A DNA stretch of 5,974 nt from Thiorhodovibrio sp. (GTDB taxonomy: Bacteria; Pseudomonadota; Gammaproteobacteria; Chromatiales; Chromatiaceae): positions 1-5,974 of the forward strand of contig SKYD01000187.1 in NCBI GenBank assembly GCA_007128075.1. The letters run 5' to 3'. The position numbers and the translations under genes were made by a program. Positions 4,437 through 5,974 of this stretch are shown in pieces; the first letter of the stretch is position 1, and every line of letters begins with the position of its first letter. The notes under the pieces were generated by a model. That model had not been told where the DNA came from. It worked only from the letters and a program-made list of their open reading frames with translations, and ran no database searches.

Positions 4437-5974
4437 ATGCCACACTGGTCGCAGGATATTATCACTCAGCAGCAGGCGCAAACGCTGGATGGGCTTTTTT
4501 ACCAACGCTTGCTGCGCTCGCCACAGCAGGTCGCCTATCGCTGGTTTGATCGCGCAACTGAACAATGGTGTGCGTTGACCTGGCAACAAGTTGGCGATGA
4601 GATTGCGCGCTGGCGCACTGCCTTACAGTCAGAAGGCGTTCAAGCAGGGGATCGCGTGGCACTCCTGCTGCGCAACAGCCCGCAGTGGGTGATTTTTGAT
4701 CAGGCGGCGTTGTCGCTGGGGCTGATCAATGTGCCGCTGTACACCGATGACCGCGCTGAGAACGCCGCCTATATTCTCAACGATGCCGAGGTCGCGGTGC
4801 TGTTGGTGCAGGATGATGCCCGTTGGCAACGCATTGCCGCCGCGCTTGAGGATGCGCCCTGGCCAAAACGGGTGGTGCTGCTTGATGCAGACAGCCCCCC
4901 AACCACAGATGATGCCCGAGTCGTCAGGGCGGCGGATTGGCTACCGACAACTGCTGCACCGTGGTCACCGCGTCAAGCCGATCCCGATACCTTAGCCACC
5001 ATCGTTTATACCTCGGGCACCACGGGTCGCCCCAAGGGGGTGATGCTCAGTCACCGCAACATTTTGAGCAATGTGGCGGGCGGCATGACCATGATGACGG
5101 TGTATCGTGAGGATGTGTTTTTATCATTTTTGCCGCTCTCACACATGCTAGAGCGCATGGCTGGCTATTATCTGCCGATGATGGGCGGTGCCACCGTTGC
5201 CTATGCCCGTTCAGTCAACCAACTGGCGGAGGATTTAATCACCGTTCGCCCCACCGTGCTGATTGCCGTGCCGCGCATCTTTGAGCGCGTCTATCAGCGG
5301 CTCACCGAACAACTGCGCCAGCGCCCTGCCCTAGTGCAGCGGCTGTTTCAGCTTACCCAAAAAGTTGGCTGGAGCGTCTTTGAGCGCAGTCAAGGGCGCG
5401 GCGGCTGGCATCCGCGTCTGCTTCTGTGGCCTCTACTGCGCCGACGGGTGGCGCGTCCCATTCTTGATCGGCTCGGCGGACGGCTGCGGGTGGCGGTCAG
5501 TGGCGGCGCGGCTCTGCCGCCTGATGTGGGGCACTTATTTTTAAGTCTGGGGCTGCCGCTGTTGCAGGGCTATGGCCTGACTGAAACCAGTCCAGTGATC
5601 AGCGTCAATCTGCTCGATGACAACCACCCAACCAGCGTCGGAGTGCTGTTGCCAGACATCGAGGCACGCATCGCAGACAACAATGAATTGCTCGTCCGTG
5701 GACCTGGGGTAATGCAAGGCTATTGGAATAATCCCGAAGCCACTGAGCGCGTGCTTGATCGCGAAGGCTGGCTGCATACCGGCGATCAAGCGCGGTTTAA
5801 CGGACGGCATCTATACATCACCGGGCGCATTAAAGACATTCTGGTGCTCTCCAACGGCGAAAAGGTGCCACCCGGGGATATGGAAATGGCACTCGGGCTT
5901 GATCCGCTGTTTGATCAGGCGTTGGTCATCGGCGAAGGGCAGTCGTTTCTCACCGCGCTGGTGGTGCTCAACGC
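4437..5974 (+). CDS. Long-chain fatty-acid-CoA ligase (AMP-forming), 3' end outside window
   Basis: This enzyme family activates fatty acids to acyl-CoA through an acyl-adenylate, feeding phospholipid synthesis or beta-oxidation at the inner face of the membrane. The frame is open from the ATG at 4437 to the window edge: 512 codons of a protein usually near 600, so roughly the last 90 are missing. ANL-superfamily motifs by residue: the P-loop YTSGTTGRPKG at 191-201, FLPLSHMLER from 231, SGGAAL at 355-360, the adenine-binding QGYGLTET at 377-384, the ribose-binding HTGD with D450, and the hinge region GRIKD beginning at 463, followed by SNGEKVPP at 472-479. The last motif and the PRIFERVYQR segment are typical of bacterial long-chain acyl-CoA synthetases of the FAA1/FadD15 type rather than short-chain acetyl-CoA synthetases. 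No signal peptide is visible. The catalytic lysine of the C-terminal lid lies beyond the window. Substrate chain length is inferred from family only. Confidence 0.93.
   Translation, partial: MPHWSQDIITQQQAQTLDGLFYQRLLRSPQQVAYRWFDRATEQWCALTWQQVGDEIARWRTALQSEGVQAGDRVALLLRNSPQWVIFDQAALSLGLINVPLYTDDRAENAAYILNDAEVAVLLVQDDARWQRIAAALEDAPWPKRVVLLDADSPPTTDDARVVRAADWLPTTAAPWSPRQADPDTLATIVYTSGTTGRPKGVMLSHRNILSNVAGGMTMMTVYREDVFLSFLPLSHMLERMAGYYLPMMGGATVAYARSVNQLAEDLITVRPTVLIAVPRIFERVYQRLTEQLRQRPALVQRLFQLTQKVGWSVFERSQGRGGWHPRLLLWPLLRRRVARPILDRLGGRLRVAVSGGAALPPDVGHLFLSLGLPLLQGYGLTETSPVISVNLLDDNHPTSVGVLLPDIEARIADNNELLVRGPGVMQGYWNNPEATERVLDREGWLHTGDQARFNGRHLYITGRIKDILVLSNGEKVPPGDMEMALGLDPLFDQALVIGEGQSFLTALVVLN

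Noticed and set aside
1..5974. CRISPR array, tRNA or rRNA gene, toxin-antitoxin or phage-defence module
   Set aside because: No regularly spaced repeats, cloverleaf pattern or matching protein families are seen; coding space is filled by the five genes listed.

Overview
The window looks like a chromosomal segment of a gram-negative proteobacterium, most likely a gammaproteobacterium. The evidence is the family composition: a group I catalase-peroxidase, two tandem PilU-type pilus ATPases, and an acyl-CoA synthetase of the SNGEKVPP type. The genes other than the central island are GC-rich. I cannot name a genus from sequence alone. Sulfur-oxidising lineages such as Chromatiales or Thiotrichales are a guess.

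Layout. (1) Bases 2-1357, plus strand: the last 451 codons of katG (bifunctional catalase-peroxidase), cut by the left window edge. (2) Bases 1363-1400: a strong hairpin terminator with AT-rich arms that can work in both directions between convergent genes. (3) Bases 1396-1842, minus strand: a 148-residue protein equal to the DNA-binding half of an IS630/Tc1-type transposase. It lacks the catalytic DDE domain, lies in an AT-rich island, and its stop codon falls inside the katG terminator arm. (4) Bases 1843-1979: an AT-rich gap with a short palindrome and a possible minus-strand promoter. (5) Bases 1980-3035 and 3082-4353, minus strand: two tandem PilT/PilU-family ATPases. The upstream gene (3082-4353) carries an extra acidic C-terminal tail. 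Both have PilU-type rather than canonical PilT-type motifs. (6) Bases 4354-4436: a compact divergent intergenic region with a consensus -35 box inside a perfect 13-bp palindrome. (7) Bases 4437-5974, plus strand: the first 512 codons of a long-chain acyl-CoA synthetase, cut by the right edge.

How the genes relate. The two ATPases form a probable transcription unit of accessory motors for type IV pilus retraction, with the main PilT motor presumably encoded elsewhere. KatG handles peroxide and the acyl-CoA synthetase activates fatty acids; neither has an evident functional link to the pilus genes. The central transposase fragment looks like the scar of a mobile element inserted between katG and the pilus genes. 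I see no clearly novel multi-gene system. The most worthwhile oddities are the paired PilU-like motors, the acidic tail, the transposase DNA-binding fragment, and the repeat and palindrome pattern in the divergent promoter region.
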